A stretch of DNA of 6,317 nt from Thioalkalivibrio sp. (GCA_007119005.1 SKQM01000030.1:1-6317), one strand, 5' to 3'. Counted from the stretch's first letter, positions 1-6,282 are shown. Notes: a model not told the origin generated them from the letters alone. Numbers and translations are program-made.

Positions 1-1740
1 AAGGAGATCCGGTTCATCCGGCGCACGCACTGGAACGACGCCCAGCAGCGCTGGCTGAAGGAGTTCTTCCAGGAGCAGCTGCAGCCGGTGCTCAGCCCGC
101 TCGGACTCGACCCGGCCCATCCGTTTCCGCGCATTCTGAACAAGAGCCTCAATTTCATCGTGACCCTGAAGGGCAAGGACGCCTTCGGTCGGGAATCACG
201 CCGCGCCGTGGTGCAGGCGCCGCGCTCCCTGCCCCGCGTCGTGCGCCTGCCCCGCGAGGTTGCGAAAGGCGACAACGATTTCGTGTTCCTGTCGTCGATC
301 CTGCACGCACACGTCGACGAGCTCTTCCAGGGCATGAAAGTCACTGGCTGTTATCAGTTCCGGCTCACCCGCAACTCCGACCTCTTCGTGCGCGAGGAAG
401 AGATCGACGATCTGCTCAACGCACTCGAGGGCGAGCTGCCGCAACGCAACTACGGGGAAGCGGTGCGTCTGGAAATCGCGGACAACTGCCCGGAGGACGA
501 CGCCCGCTTCCTGCTCGCGCAGTTCAGCCTCACCGGGGGCGAGCTGTATCAGGTACACGGCCTGGTGAACCTGAACCGGCTGATGGCGGTGCATGAACTG
601 GTCGACCGTCCCGATCTTAAGTTCACCCCGTTCGTCCCCAGCCTGCCCAAGTACCACGGCGCCGGGATCAGCATCTTCGATGCCGTGCGCGAACGGGAGA
701 TCCTGCTGCACCACCCGTACGAGTCCTTCATGCCGGTGATCGAATTCATCCGGCAGGCCGCGCGCGACCCCCTGGTGCTCGCGATCAAGCAGACGCTGTA
801 TCGCACGGGCACAGGATCCCAGCTGGTCGAGCTCCTGATCGAAGCCGCACAGGCGGGCAAGGAGGTCACGGTGGTGATCGAACTGCGCGCCCGCTTCGAC
901 GAGGAAGCCAACATCGAACTCGCCAACCGCATGCAGGATGCAGGCGTGCACATCACCTACGGCGTGGTCGGCTACAAGACACACGCCAAGCTGGCCCTGG
1001 TGGTCCGACGCGACAAGGACCACATCACGCGTTACGCCCACCTCGGAACCGGCAACTACCACGCGGGAACCGCAAAGGCCTACACCGACTACGGCCTGCT
1101 CACCGCCGACCCGGTGATCACCGAGGACGTGCACCGCGTGTTCCAGCAGCTGACCGGCCTCGGCAAGGTCTCGAAACTGAAGAACCTGCTGCAGGCTCCG
1201 TTCACCCTGCACACCGCCGTCATCGAGCGGATCGAACGCGAGACCGCGCATGCGGCGGCCGGCAAACCCGGGCTGATCGCCGCACGCATGAACTCCCTGA
1301 TCGAGCCAGGCGTGATCCAGGCCCTCTACCGTGCCTCCGGCGCCGGCGTGCAGGTCAAGCTGCTGGTCCGCGGAATCTGCTGCCTCCGACCCGGTGTGCC
1401 CGGCATCTCGGAGAACATCGAGGTCCGCTCCGTGCTGGGGCGATTCCTCGAGCACTCGCGCGTGTTCTACTTCGGCAACGACGGGCAACCCGAACTGTAC
1501 ATGTCCAGCGCCGACTGGATGCCACGCAACTTCTTCCGCCGGGTCGAGGTGGCCTTTCCCGTCAAGGACCCGAAGCTGCGCGAGCGCGCGGCCGAGGAGT
1601 CCCTGTTCTCCTACATGCGGGACAACACTTCCGCCTGGATCCTGCAGAAGGACGGCAGTTACCTTCGCCAGAGCCCCACGCCCGGCGAGGAACCGTATTC
1701 GGTGCAGCAGGACCTGCTGGAGAGACTGGCGAACAGGTAG
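1..1740 (+). CDS. ppk1: Polyphosphate kinase 1, 5'-truncated by window edge
   Basis: PPK1 reversibly transfers the ATP gamma-phosphate onto inorganic polyphosphate through a phosphohistidine, at the inner membrane or in the cytosol. The reading frame is open from base 1, so the gene begins upstream; the first in-frame ATG (88) is internal. Numbering codons from base 1, key residues align with E. coli PPK (recalled numbering) at a constant offset of 107. Arg268 in KQTLYRTG and Arg298 in ELRARFDE match the metal-site arginines R375 and R405. His328 in YKTHAKL matches phosphohistidine H435. Tyr361, Arg457 (VRGICCLRPG) and His485 (FLEHSR) match Y468, R564 and H592. The visible 579 residues plus 107 give about 686, the usual length. 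The missing part is roughly the N-terminal domain; the head, C1 and C2 domains are complete. All catalytic residues are present, so it should be active. It is convergent with ppx. Promoter and start lie outside the window. Confidence 0.97.
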   Translation, partial: KEIRFIRRTHWNDAQQRWLKEFFQEQLQPVLSPLGLDPAHPFPRILNKSLNFIVTLKGKDAFGRESRRAVVQAPRSLPRVVRLPREVAKGDNDFVFLSSILHAHVDELFQGMKVTGCYQFRLTRNSDLFVREEEIDDLLNALEGELPQRNYGEAVRLEIADNCPEDDARFLLAQFSLTGGELYQVHGLVNLNRLMAVHELVDRPDLKFTPFVPSLPKYHGAGISIFDAVREREILLHHPYESFMPVIEFIRQAARDPLVLAIKQTLYRTGTGSQLVELLIEAAQAGKEVTVVIELRARFDEEANIELANRMQDAGVHITYGVVGYKTHAKLALVVRRDKDHITRYAHLGTGNYHAGTAKAYTDYGLLTADPVITEDVHRVFQQLTGLGKVSKLKNLLQAPFTLHTAVIERIERETAHAAAGKPGLIAARMNSLIEPGVIQALYRASGAGVQVKLLVRGICCLRPGVPGISENIEVRSVLGRFLEHSRVFYFGNDGQPELYMSSADWMPRNFFRRVEVAFPVKDPKLRERAAEESLFSYMRDNTSAWILQKDGSYLRQSPTPGEEPYSVQQDLLERLANR

Positions 1741-1765
1741 CCGGCAGCCCGGCGTCCGGGGCCGG
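1741..1765. terminator. GC-rich hairpin between convergent ppk1 and ppx
   Basis: Directly after the ppk1 stop, CCGGC (1741-1745) can pair with GCCGG (1761-1765), and CCCGG (1748-1752) with CCGGG (1756-1760). This leaves a CGT loop and a two-base bulge (AG, 1746-1747). It is a ten-pair, all-GC stem in a 63-nt gap between two converging genes, where a shared terminator would sit. No T-tract follows on either strand, so it is not a canonical intrinsic terminator. It could aid Rho-dependent ending or protect the 3' end of the mRNA. The structure is seen in the sequence; the function is inferred. Confidence 0.4.
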
Positions 1766-1803
1766 AACCCGGGGGAACCCATTGCAGCGGTCCCGTCCCT
1801 GCC

Positions 1804-3312
1804 TCAGGACGCCTGCAGGGTGAAGCCCAGCTTCCTCAACTGCTCGGCCTCGTGCCCGAGGTCCGCGGCGGTCAGCGGGTGTTCCGCCAGCCAGCCCTGC
1901 TCGAAGGCGATGTCGATGGCCCTGGACGCGACCGAGACCGCCGCCAGCGGCACCGGTGCATCGGTCCGCGAGCGGTGCAGCAGCACCGCCAGCCGGAGCA
2001 GCACCGCCAGCCGCATCAGCCGCTTGCGCCTGGCCTTCGGCAGCCCCTCGAACAGCTCCTCGTGCAGACGGCGCCGGTGCACCCTGACCAGCAGCGCGAG
2101 CTCCGACTGCTCGAGGCGCGAGAAACCCGGCAGATCGGCGTGGGTGAGTAGATACTCGCCGTGCTTGTGATAGCGGCTGTGTGCGAGGGCCAGGCCGATC
2201 TCGTGCAGCTCCGCCGCCCAGTTCAGCAGATCTCCGTCCGACTCGTCCAGGCCCCAGGTCTCTGCGACCGGCTCGAACAGCCGCCGAGCCTCCGCGACCA
2301 CCCGCTCGGCGTGGGCGGCGTCGACGGCAAAGCGCTTGCGCAGATGCTGGATGGTGCGCCCGCGCACGTCCTCGTGATGAAAGCGACCAAACAGGTCGTG
2401 CACGACTCCCTCGCGCAGCGCGCCGTCCGACGTGGTCAGGCGCTCGATGCCAAGGGCGCGGAAGGCCCCGATGATCACTGCGAGCCCGCCGACGATCACC
2501 GGGCGGCGGTCGTCACTGAGCCCCGGCAGGCTGAGACGATCCACGTGTTCCATCTCGATCATCCGGGCACGCAGCGCCTCCAGCGTCGGCAGGCTCATGC
2601 CGCGCGTCTTCTCCAGCCCCGCCTCGTGCAGGATCCGGTCCACGGCCAGCATCGTTCCGGATGAACCCAGCGCCTGCTCCCAGCCGAGCGATCGGTAGGC
2701 GGCCACGATCGGCTGCAACTCCAGCTGCGCGTGCAGCTCCGCCTGTCGGAAACGCCGGGCGGTGATGCGGCCATCGGGGAAATGCAGGCCGCTGAAACTC
2801 ACGCAGCCCATTTGCAGACTCTCGGCGAGTTGCGGCTCGAACCGCTCGCCGATGATCAACTCCGTGCTGCCCCCGCCGATGTCGATGACCAGCCGGCGCC
2901 CCCCGTCGTCGGCGAGGGTGTGTGCGACCCCAAGAAAGATCAGCCGGGCCTCCTCGCGGCCGCCGATGATTTCCACCGGATGGCCGAGGGCCTCCTCGGC
3001 TGCCGCCAGGAACCGGCGGGCCCCGCGTGCCTTGCGCAAGGTATTGGTGCCAAGCGCCCGCACGCTGCCTGGCGGCATATTGCGCAGGCGTTGCCCGAAA
3101 CGCCCGAGACAGGCCAGCGCCCGTTCCTGCGCCTCCGCGGAGAGCCGGTTCTTCGCGTCCAGCCCGCTGGCCAGACGCACGGTCTCCTTCAGGCGGTCGA
3201 TGGTGATGACCTCGCCGTCGTGCCAGCGGGCCACGATCATGTGAAAGCTGTTCGAACCGAGATCGACGGCGGCAACGGTGTCGAAGCCGCTCTGCTTTTT
3301 TCTGCGTGGCAT
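1804..3312 (-). CDS. ppx: Exopolyphosphatase, Ppx/GppA family
   Basis: Ppx removes terminal phosphates processively from inorganic polyphosphate and so opposes PPK1. The 502-residue protein matches the usual ~510-residue gammaproteobacterial Ppx. The N-terminal ASKHA-fold (actin-like) domains show phosphate-binding loop 1 (AVDLGSNSFHM, residues 15-25), LGTNTLRKA (87-95), the catalytic-glutamate segment GGREEARLIF (117-126; Glu121 is the likely base), loop 2 DIGGGSTELI (144-153) and GSSGTM (216-221). The C-terminal half carries the degenerate HD-like helical domain, with AAELHEIG at 366-373 and LPGFSRLEQSE at 394-404. The C-terminal domain and the immediate ppk1 context favour Ppx over the related GppA (guanosine pentaphosphate phosphatase), which I cannot fully exclude. 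I chose ATG 3312 because AAGGA lies six bases upstream and because E. coli Ppx has a similarly short leader before its loop 1. A GTG at 3381 would add 23 residues. No clear sigma-70 promoter is visible upstream. Confidence 0.95.
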   Translation of the reverse strand: MPRRKKQSGFDTVAAVDLGSNSFHMIVARWHDGEVITIDRLKETVRLASGLDAKNRLSAEAQERALACLGRFGQRLRNMPPGSVRALGTNTLRKARGARRFLAAAEEALGHPVEIIGGREEARLIFLGVAHTLADDGGRRLVIDIGGGSTELIIGERFEPQLAESLQMGCVSFSGLHFPDGRITARRFRQAELHAQLELQPIVAAYRSLGWEQALGSSGTMLAVDRILHEAGLEKTRGMSLPTLEALRARMIEMEHVDRLSLPGLSDDRRPVIVGGLAVIIGAFRALGIERLTTSDGALREGVVHDLFGRFHHEDVRGRTIQHLRKRFAVDAAHAERVVAEARRLFEPVAETWGLDESDGDLLNWAAELHEIGLALAHSRYHKHGEYLLTHADLPGFSRLEQSELALLVRVHRRRLHEELFEGLPKARRKRLMRLAVLLRLAVLLHRSRTDAPVPLAAVSVASRAIDIAFEQGWLAEHPLTAADLGHEAEQLRKLGFTLQAS

Positions 3313-3318
3313 CGCGTG

Positions 3319-3323
3319 TCCTT
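3319..3323 (-). promoter_or_regulatory. Ribosome binding site of ppx
   Basis: On the minus strand the bases read AAGGA, six bases before ATG 3312. This near-consensus Shine-Dalgarno sequence at ideal spacing is the main reason to place the ppx start here. The GTG at 3381 has only a GGAG at four-base spacing. Confidence 0.7.
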
Positions 3324-3335
3324 GTGTTGAATGAC

Positions 3336-3349
3336 CCTGCCCGAGCAGG
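3336..3349. repeat. Short inverted repeat in ppx leader
   Basis: CCTGC (3336-3340) and GCAGG (3345-3349) form a perfect five-base stem with a four-base loop, 24-37 nt before the ppx start codon. It could fold in the ppx 5' leader or act as a small operator. It is short enough to be chance in GC-rich DNA. Confidence 0.3.
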
Positions 3350-3394
3350 CGCTTGTCCGGCGCCGGTGCCGTGTTCTTCACCGGTCTCCCGCAA

Positions 3395-3417
3395 GCGCCG
3401 GGGGATGCGCCCGGCGC
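3395..3417. repeat. 8-bp perfect inverted repeat in ppx/egtC intergenic region
   Basis: GCGCCGGG (3395-3402) is exactly complementary in reverse to CCCGGCGC (3410-3417), with a seven-base spacer. It lies in the 217-nt region between the divergent ppx and EgtC-type genes, 83 nt before the ppx start and 112 nt before the amidotransferase start. It could be a regulator's dyad operator or an RNA hairpin in either leader. The rest of the region (3313-3529) shows no convincing -35/-10 pair and no small gene with a good ribosome site. Confidence 0.4.
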
Positions 3418-3529
3418 GTGATCGACATGGCAGTGTTCACGGACTCCAGGCTGCAGATGCGCGAGTGCATCGCTCGGTTGGGAACGCTACCATGAACCAC
3501 ACGCCGCGACCCACCCTGCGAGGTCATCC

Positions 3530-4312
3530 ATGTGCCGTCACGTCGCCTACATCGGCCCCGAATTGGCGCTGGAGGAAATCCTCTTCGTGCCACCGCACAG
3601 CCTGGCACGGCAGGCGAGCGCCCCGGAGGAACTGCGTTACGCGCGGCTGAACGCGGACGGCTTCGGGTTCGGGTGGTACGGCGACGACGACACCGCAGTC
3701 GTCTACCGCCGTGCCGACCCCATCTGGCAGGATCCCAACCTGGTACCGTTGGCCCGCAACCTGTTTGCCGACCTCTGGCTTGCCGCGGTGCGCAGCGCGT
3801 CGCCCGGTTACGGGGGTGACGTGGTCAACGCCCAGCCATTCGCCAGCGGCGACCTGCTGTACAGCCACAACGGGCTGATCGACGGTTTCCGTCCGGACAT
3901 CCGGCGCGAGATCCAGAACATCCTCGACCCCGAAGTGGAGGCGGAGATCCAGGGCTCGACGGATTCCGAGTATCTGTTCGCCCTGGTCCGCCAGTACCTG
4001 ATCGACGACCCTGACCTCAGCCTCGAGGGCGCGATGATGGAGGCATTCACCACGATCGAGCCGTGGATGGGGCCCGGACGGGCACTGCTGAACGTGATCC
4101 TCACGGATGGCGACCGTCTGGTGGCAAGCCGTCACGCGATCAACGATCCCTGCCCCAGCCTCTACTACACCAGCGACGACGACCGCTTCCCCGAGGGTGC
4201 GCTGGTCATCGCCTCCGAGCCGCTGACGGAGCGCGACCGGTGGCGCAGCGTCCCGGAAGGCCACATCCTGGTGGTCGTGCCCGACGAACCGCCGGAACTG
4301 CTGGCACTGTAG
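3530..4312 (+). CDS. egtC: Class II glutamine amidotransferase, EgtC-like
   Basis: This 260-residue protein is a single-domain Ntn-type glutamine amidotransferase. The N-terminal MCRHVAYIG places Cys2 as the nucleophile once Met is removed. NADGFGFGWY (41-50), SHNG (112-115) and STDSEYLF (143-150) are the conserved glutaminase-pocket motifs; IASEPL lies at 227-232. The MCRHxAYxG start, PPHSL at 21-25 and PIWQDPN at 64-70 resemble EgtC, which in actinobacterial ergothioneine synthesis hydrolyses the gamma-glutamyl amide of the hercynyl-gamma-glutamylcysteine sulfoxide. The start is supported by GAGGT (3520-3524) five bases upstream. It stands as a single gene, divergent from ppx, with no egtA, egtB, egtD or egtE in view, so the ergothioneine role is inferred from sequence resemblance only. 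The alternative is a general YafJ-type amidotransferase of unknown substrate. Family membership is secure; the specific function is not. Confidence 0.85.
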   Translation: MCRHVAYIGPELALEEILFVPPHSLARQASAPEELRYARLNADGFGFGWYGDDDTAVVYRRADPIWQDPNLVPLARNLFADLWLAAVRSASPGYGGDVVNAQPFASGDLLYSHNGLIDGFRPDIRREIQNILDPEVEAEIQGSTDSEYLFALVRQYLIDDPDLSLEGAMMEAFTTIEPWMGPGRALLNVILTDGDRLVASRHAINDPCPSLYYTSDDDRFPEGALVIASEPLTERDRWRSVPEGHILVVVPDEPPELLAL

Positions 4313-4340
4313 AAAAAACGCGGGTCAGGGAGCCAGCCGC
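4313..4340 (-). terminator. Possible weak intrinsic terminator of the membrane-protein gene
   Basis: On the minus strand GCGG (4340-4337) can pair with CCGC (4323-4320), followed after one base by six T (4318-4313). The T-tract is the only one in the window at a gene end. The stem is only four base pairs with a 13-base loop containing the TGA stop, so the hairpin is weak. The tract begins directly after the stop codon of the convergent amidotransferase gene. Confidence 0.3.
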
Positions 4341-5011
4341 AGTGCGACCCAGCCCTCGCCCACCTCTACCGTCTCGATCCCGGCACCGAGTCCGCCGAGA
4401 CCGCTGCCCTCGAGCAGGTCCGCGCCCTTCAACCCGCCGAGCCAGGCGTTCGGAAGTGGAACCCCGGCCACGGTGACACCGATCAGCCGAGCCTGCACCC
4501 GGTCACCCTCGGTCACCAGCCGGAGCCCGGCCTGGACCCGCAGCTGCCGCCCACCGAGCAGCGGCAGGTCCTCCGGGACGTCTACCAGGAAGCTCGAGGA
4601 CAACTGCCCTGGCGACAGACGTACCGCGGCCCGGCCGGCCAGCGCCGGATCCCGGGCGATCGCCGCATTCAGTTCGCGCTCGGTGAACCGCAGTTGCCGC
4701 TGCTCGGGATCTTCCTCATAGACTTCGGGGATGGCCGCGGCACCCGGTTCCGCGCGGGCCGCTTCCGGGGCCTCCGCCGCGACGGGCGCAGTCCCGACGG
4801 CCGCTTCGCGCAGCCGGGCCAGTTTCGCGTCCAGCACGGACTGCTCCGCAGGTGTCAGGGAGACCATCATCTCCCGCTCGGCCTGCATCAGGAAGTGGAT
4901 CCGCAAGCCGGCCGCGACAAGAAGCACGGAGAGCAGCAGGACAAGGATCCAGGGCAGACGGGACGACCGGCCCCGGGCGGTTGGGTTGTGTTCCAAAGTG
5001 TCGGGCTTCAT
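4325..5011 (-). CDS. Hypothetical membrane-anchored protein, unrecognised family
   Basis: I do not recognise this 228-residue protein with confidence. Residues 1-19 are a short basic cytoplasmic leader and about 20-36 a single transmembrane helix (WILVLLLSVLLVAAG core). Residues 43-70 are charged and likely helical, 71-100 an Ala/Pro/Glu-rich linker, and 103-228 a compact domain that begins LRFTERELNAAI. The tail domain contains GVPLPNAWLGGLKGADLL (183-200), which looks like a conserved family motif. The predicted topology is N-in, with the domain in the periplasm. A single-span anchor plus an 'FTERELNA' strand-helix start loosely recalls YpmS/LmeA-like lipid-binding proteins; this is speculation. 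ATG 5011 was chosen to give a normal N-terminus, but it has no clear Shine-Dalgarno; ATG 5038 would add nine residues and also lacks one. The gene is divergent from the Sel1 gene and convergent with the egtC-like gene. Confidence 0.75.
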   Translation of the reverse strand: MKPDTLEHNPTARGRSSRLPWILVLLLSVLLVAAGLRIHFLMQAEREMMVSLTPAEQSVLDAKLARLREAAVGTAPVAAEAPEAARAEPGAAAIPEVYEEDPEQRQLRFTERELNAAIARDPALAGRAAVRLSPGQLSSSFLVDVPEDLPLLGGRQLRVQAGLRLVTEGDRVQARLIGVTVAGVPLPNAWLGGLKGADLLEGSGLGGLGAGIETVEVGEGWVALRLAP

Positions 5012-5070
5012 GCAGTGAGCGGCAGTAAACGGTAGCATAGAGAGGATCCATCGGCACCGGAGCCGAATCC
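5012..5070. promoter_or_regulatory. Divergent intergenic region, presumed back-to-back promoters
   Basis: These 59 nt must hold the start signals of both the membrane-protein gene and the Sel1 gene, unless their promoters lie inside coding sequence. It is more AT-rich in the middle (TAAACGGTAGCATAG, 5026-5040) than its surroundings. TAGCAT on the plus strand and TATGCT on the minus strand each match the -10 consensus at four of six bases, but no good -35 partner is seen. GGAG (5059-5062) is the ribosome site for the Sel1 gene. Confidence 0.35.
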
Positions 5071-5928
5071 ATGCACTGGGCAATCCTGTTTCTCTCCGTC
5101 TTTCTCGTCACGGGCGCCGCTTCGGCGAGTCCCGTCCCCTTCAGTCCGGAAGCCGCAACGGAACTCGAGGCGGAGGAACAGCGCCTCGAGGCCGAGAAAC
5201 ACCTGCAGCGCGAACCGCCCGACCTGGTCGAGGCCCGCCGCTGGCTCGAAGCCGCCGCGGAAAGCGGCTCGGTCGAGGCCATGGGAGCCGTGGGTTGGCT
5301 GTATGAGCAGGGTCTCGGAGTCGAGCCGGATGCCGAAAAGGCACTGGAGTACTACACCAGCGCCTACGAGGCGGGCGAGAACGAATACGCGCTGCGCATC
5401 GGCTGGATGTACATCCAGGGCATTGGAGTGGAACCGGACCGGGTCGCCGGGGAGGAGTGGTTCCGCAGGGTGATCGAGGAACGCGACGACAGTGCCGCAC
5501 GGCTCGCGCTGGCCTCGCTGATGGTCTCCGATGCGATGACCAACCTGCGCCCCGAACGAGGCACACAGGCCCGCGACCTGCTGGTCCAGGCGCTGGAGGA
5601 CGGCGTCACCGAGGCAGCCTTCTACCTCGCCCAGATGTACATGGAAGGTGTCGGCAACCTGGCCGCCGACCCCGCCGGTGCCGTCCACTACACGCAGATC
5701 GGTGCCGATGCAGGCGTCCCCGAGATGCAGGCCTGGATGGCCATGCTGTACGCTCGGGGCGAACTGGTCCCGCTGGACCTGGTCGAGGCCCACAAGTGGG
5801 CCACCCTGGCGGCCTCAGGCGGTAATCAGGCCGGCGAACAGCTCCGCCACGAGATCGCGACCCACCTGAGCGCAGCCGAACTGGTCGACGCCCGACGCCG
5901 CGCCTTGCAGTGGATGAACGAACAATAG
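5071..5928 (+). CDS. Secreted Sel1-like repeat (TPR-type) protein
   Basis: This 285-residue protein is exported and built almost wholly of Sel1-like helical repeats, which usually serve as protein-binding scaffolds. Residues 1-19 form a Sec signal peptide (hydrophobic core AILFLSVFLV, then AASA with likely cleavage after residue 19). No lipobox Cys is present, so it is probably a soluble periplasmic protein. Residues 29-48 are Glu-rich and helical. Repeats follow at about 50-87 (EARRWLEAAAESG, WLYEQGLGVEPD), 88-123 (ALEYYTSAYEAG, WMYIQGIGVEPD), 124-161 (degenerate), 163-201 (MYMEGVGN) and 202-236. A final partial repeat is VEAHKWATLAASGGN (238-252), with a charged helical tail. GGAG lies eight bases before the ATG. 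It is divergent from the membrane-anchored protein gene, which may be a partner. The binding target cannot be read from sequence. It is too short to be a LpnE/EsiB-type large Sel1 effector. Confidence 0.9.
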   Translation: MHWAILFLSVFLVTGAASASPVPFSPEAATELEAEEQRLEAEKHLQREPPDLVEARRWLEAAAESGSVEAMGAVGWLYEQGLGVEPDAEKALEYYTSAYEAGENEYALRIGWMYIQGIGVEPDRVAGEEWFRRVIEERDDSAARLALASLMVSDAMTNLRPERGTQARDLLVQALEDGVTEAAFYLAQMYMEGVGNLAADPAGAVHYTQIGADAGVPEMQAWMAMLYARGELVPLDLVEAHKWATLAASGGNQAGEQLRHEIATHLSAAELVDARRRALQWMNEQ

Positions 5929-5971
5929 GCAGGCGCTGCACCAATCGAATCCGTCCGCAGCGCACCCTGCC

Positions 5972-6023
5972 CAGGATGAACGAAATACTCCGCTCGCCGT
6001 TCGTCCTGAGCCTGTCGAAGGAC
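5972..6023. repeat. Intergenic imperfect palindromic repeat (dispersed-repeat type)
   Basis: CAGGATGAACG (5972-5982) pairs with CGTTCGTCCTG (5998-6008) over eleven positions with one T-G wobble and a 15-base loop. The right arm continues into TTCGTCCTGAGCCTGTCGAA (6001-6020) and GGAC, in which GTCCT (6003-6007) can instead pair with AGGAC (6019-6023). The core TTCGTCCTGAGC..GTCGAAGGAC is one I know as a recurring intergenic element in many GC-rich proteobacterial genomes, where a longer right arm usually completes the palindrome; here that arm is cut short. It lies between the Sel1 gene and the PLDc_N gene and could act as a transcript-end or mRNA-stability structure. Confidence 0.55.
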
Positions 6024-6084
6024 CTGGCTGCGCCGGGCCGCTCCTGGTCCCCACAACCCGCATGCAAAGAGAGGATCTCAAACG

Positions 6085-6282
6085 ATGATTGAAGTTTCAG
6101 GTCTGCTCGGTCTCATCCTGCTCATCCTGGTCATCTGGGCCATCGTCAGCACCGTTCAGAGCGGTGCATCCACCGGTGCCAAGGTGGTCTGGATCGTGGT
6201 GCTGATCCTGCTGCCGCTGCTCGGCTTCATTCTCTGGCTGATCTTCGGACCGCGCGCCCGCCGCTCCGCCGGAGCACCGTGA
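6085..6282 (+). CDS. Small two-span membrane protein, PLDc_N domain type
   Basis: This 65-residue inner-membrane protein consists almost entirely of two transmembrane helices, at about residues 5-24 (LLGLILLILVIWAIVSTV core) and 33-54 (VVWIVVLILLPLLGFILWLI core). They are joined by a short polar loop with the STGAKVVW motif. It ends in a basic tail starting FGPRARR. This order (helix, STGAK-W, helix with LP.LG..LW, then FGPR) is the pattern of the phospholipase D nuclease N-terminal (PLDc_N) domain, here as a free-standing protein with no catalytic HKD domain, so it should have no phospholipase activity of its own. Solo PLDc_N proteins are common in bacteria and their role is unknown. GAGG (6071-6074) is ten bases upstream, rather far. 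It is preceded by a 156-nt intergenic gap, so it is probably its own transcription unit. Confidence 0.88.
   Translation: MIEVSGLLGLILLILVIWAIVSTVQSGASTGAKVVWIVVLILLPLLGFILWLIFGPRARRSAGAP

Noticed and set aside
196..1782. A 528-codon open frame antisense to ppk1
   Set aside because: It is the mirror of a strongly conserved gene in GC-rich DNA, where stop codons are rare in antisense frames. Its translation is low-complexity (rich in Gly, Asp, His, Val) with no recognisable domain.
2191..2214. HD-like domain of Ppx with His-Glu (LHEIG) in place of His-Asp as a sign of inactivity
   Set aside because: As I recall, E. coli Ppx has the same His-Glu change, and catalysis lies in the N-terminal actin-like domains, so it is normal for the family.
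2161..3330. Long plus-strand open frames opposite ppx (2161-2664 and 2731-3330)
   Set aside because: They lie wholly across the conserved ppx coding sequence, lack recognisable motifs and have no supporting ribosome site; composition shadows.
3357..3366. Palindrome CCGGCGCCGG upstream of ppx as an operator
   Set aside because: Ten-base GC palindromes are expected by chance in DNA of this composition, and nothing else marks it.
3524..4264. A 246-codon antisense frame over the egtC-like gene
   Set aside because: The plus-strand gene has clear catalytic motifs throughout; the antisense product shows none.
4313..4318. A6 run after the egtC-like stop as its terminator
   Set aside because: On the plus strand it is an A-run, not a U-tract, and no stable hairpin precedes it; it only makes sense for the opposite strand.
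5011..5083. Extending the membrane protein to a TTG start at 5083
   Set aside because: It would overlap the start of the divergent Sel1 gene and put a basic, unconvincing leader before the transmembrane helix; ATG 5011 gives a normal N-terminus.
5008..5793. A 261-codon antisense frame over the Sel1 gene
   Set aside because: The plus strand encodes a signal peptide and regular Sel1 repeats over the same span; the antisense frame is a shadow.
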